Positions 6,099 to 6,113 of a stretch of DNA of 6,113 nucleotides are shown here, piece by piece. A program made the translations under genes and the position numbers. The notes beneath the pieces are model-generated. The model had not been told where the DNA came from. It did no database searches and was given only the letters and a program-made list of their open reading frames with translations. The DNA is from UBA6382 sp963631415. Its GTDB lineage: Bacteria > Bacteroidota > Bacteroidia > Bacteroidales > Bacteroidaceae. The stretch covers positions 1 through 6,113 of the forward strand of contig CAVGQS010000139.1 of the NCBI GenBank assembly GCA_963631415.1, in the 5' to 3' direction. Every line of letters starts with the position of its first letter. Position 1 is the first letter of the stretch.

Positions 6099-6113
6099 CG
6101 AAAAAATCTCGGG

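Noticed and set aside
1..6113. CRISPR array, tRNA, rRNA, riboswitch or transposase
   Set aside because: No regularly spaced repeats, cloverleaf, conserved rRNA segment, recognisable aptamer or transposase-like protein was seen on either strand.

Overview
The window looks like Bacteroidetes DNA (Bacteroides/Prevotella type). Three gene starts have -7 elements of the TAnnTTTG kind used by the Bacteroidetes primary sigma factor, strong Shine-Dalgarno sequences are absent, and the efflux proteins resemble Bacteroidales-style pump components. No taxonomic marker gene is present, so the assignment is to phylum level only.

Layout. Positions 1-645 (minus strand) hold the first 215 codons of an AAA-family ATPase of the COG1106/AAA_15-AAA_21 type, cut by the window edge. 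Positions 646-1029 are AT-rich and non-coding, with a good promoter for the ATPase gene and several inverted repeats. Positions 1030-1830 (minus) encode an AraC-family regulator. Positions 1831-1970 are a compact divergent control region. Positions 1971-5969 (plus) are a three-gene operon encoding a TolC-type outer membrane channel, an EmrA/HlyD-type periplasmic adaptor and a 14-helix DHA2-like MFS transporter, with gaps of 13 and 26 bases. Positions 5970-6113 are non-coding, with a possible weak terminator and an AT-rich stretch of recurring ACTTAA/TTAAGT motifs.

How the genes fit together. The three operon products supply one pump spanning both membranes: inner-membrane MFS carrier, adaptor and outer-membrane duct. 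The divergent AraC-type protein is the obvious candidate regulator. A perfect 11-bp direct repeat with 43-bp periodicity lies in its own promoter region and is the best operator candidate. The substrate cannot be read from the sequence; antimicrobial, bile-like or host-derived compounds are generic possibilities for EmrAB-TolC-type systems.

The ATPase side is clearly more AT-rich than the efflux side: sample rows counted by hand are 22/60 G+C at 1-60 and 36/60 at 2881-2940. The change is abrupt around 1000, next to a 9-bp perfect inverted repeat. The ATPase may therefore belong to an accessory, possibly defence-related, segment abutting a core-like locus. I see no strong case for an entirely new system. 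The most informative points are the control region, the altered MFS signatures and the compositional junction.
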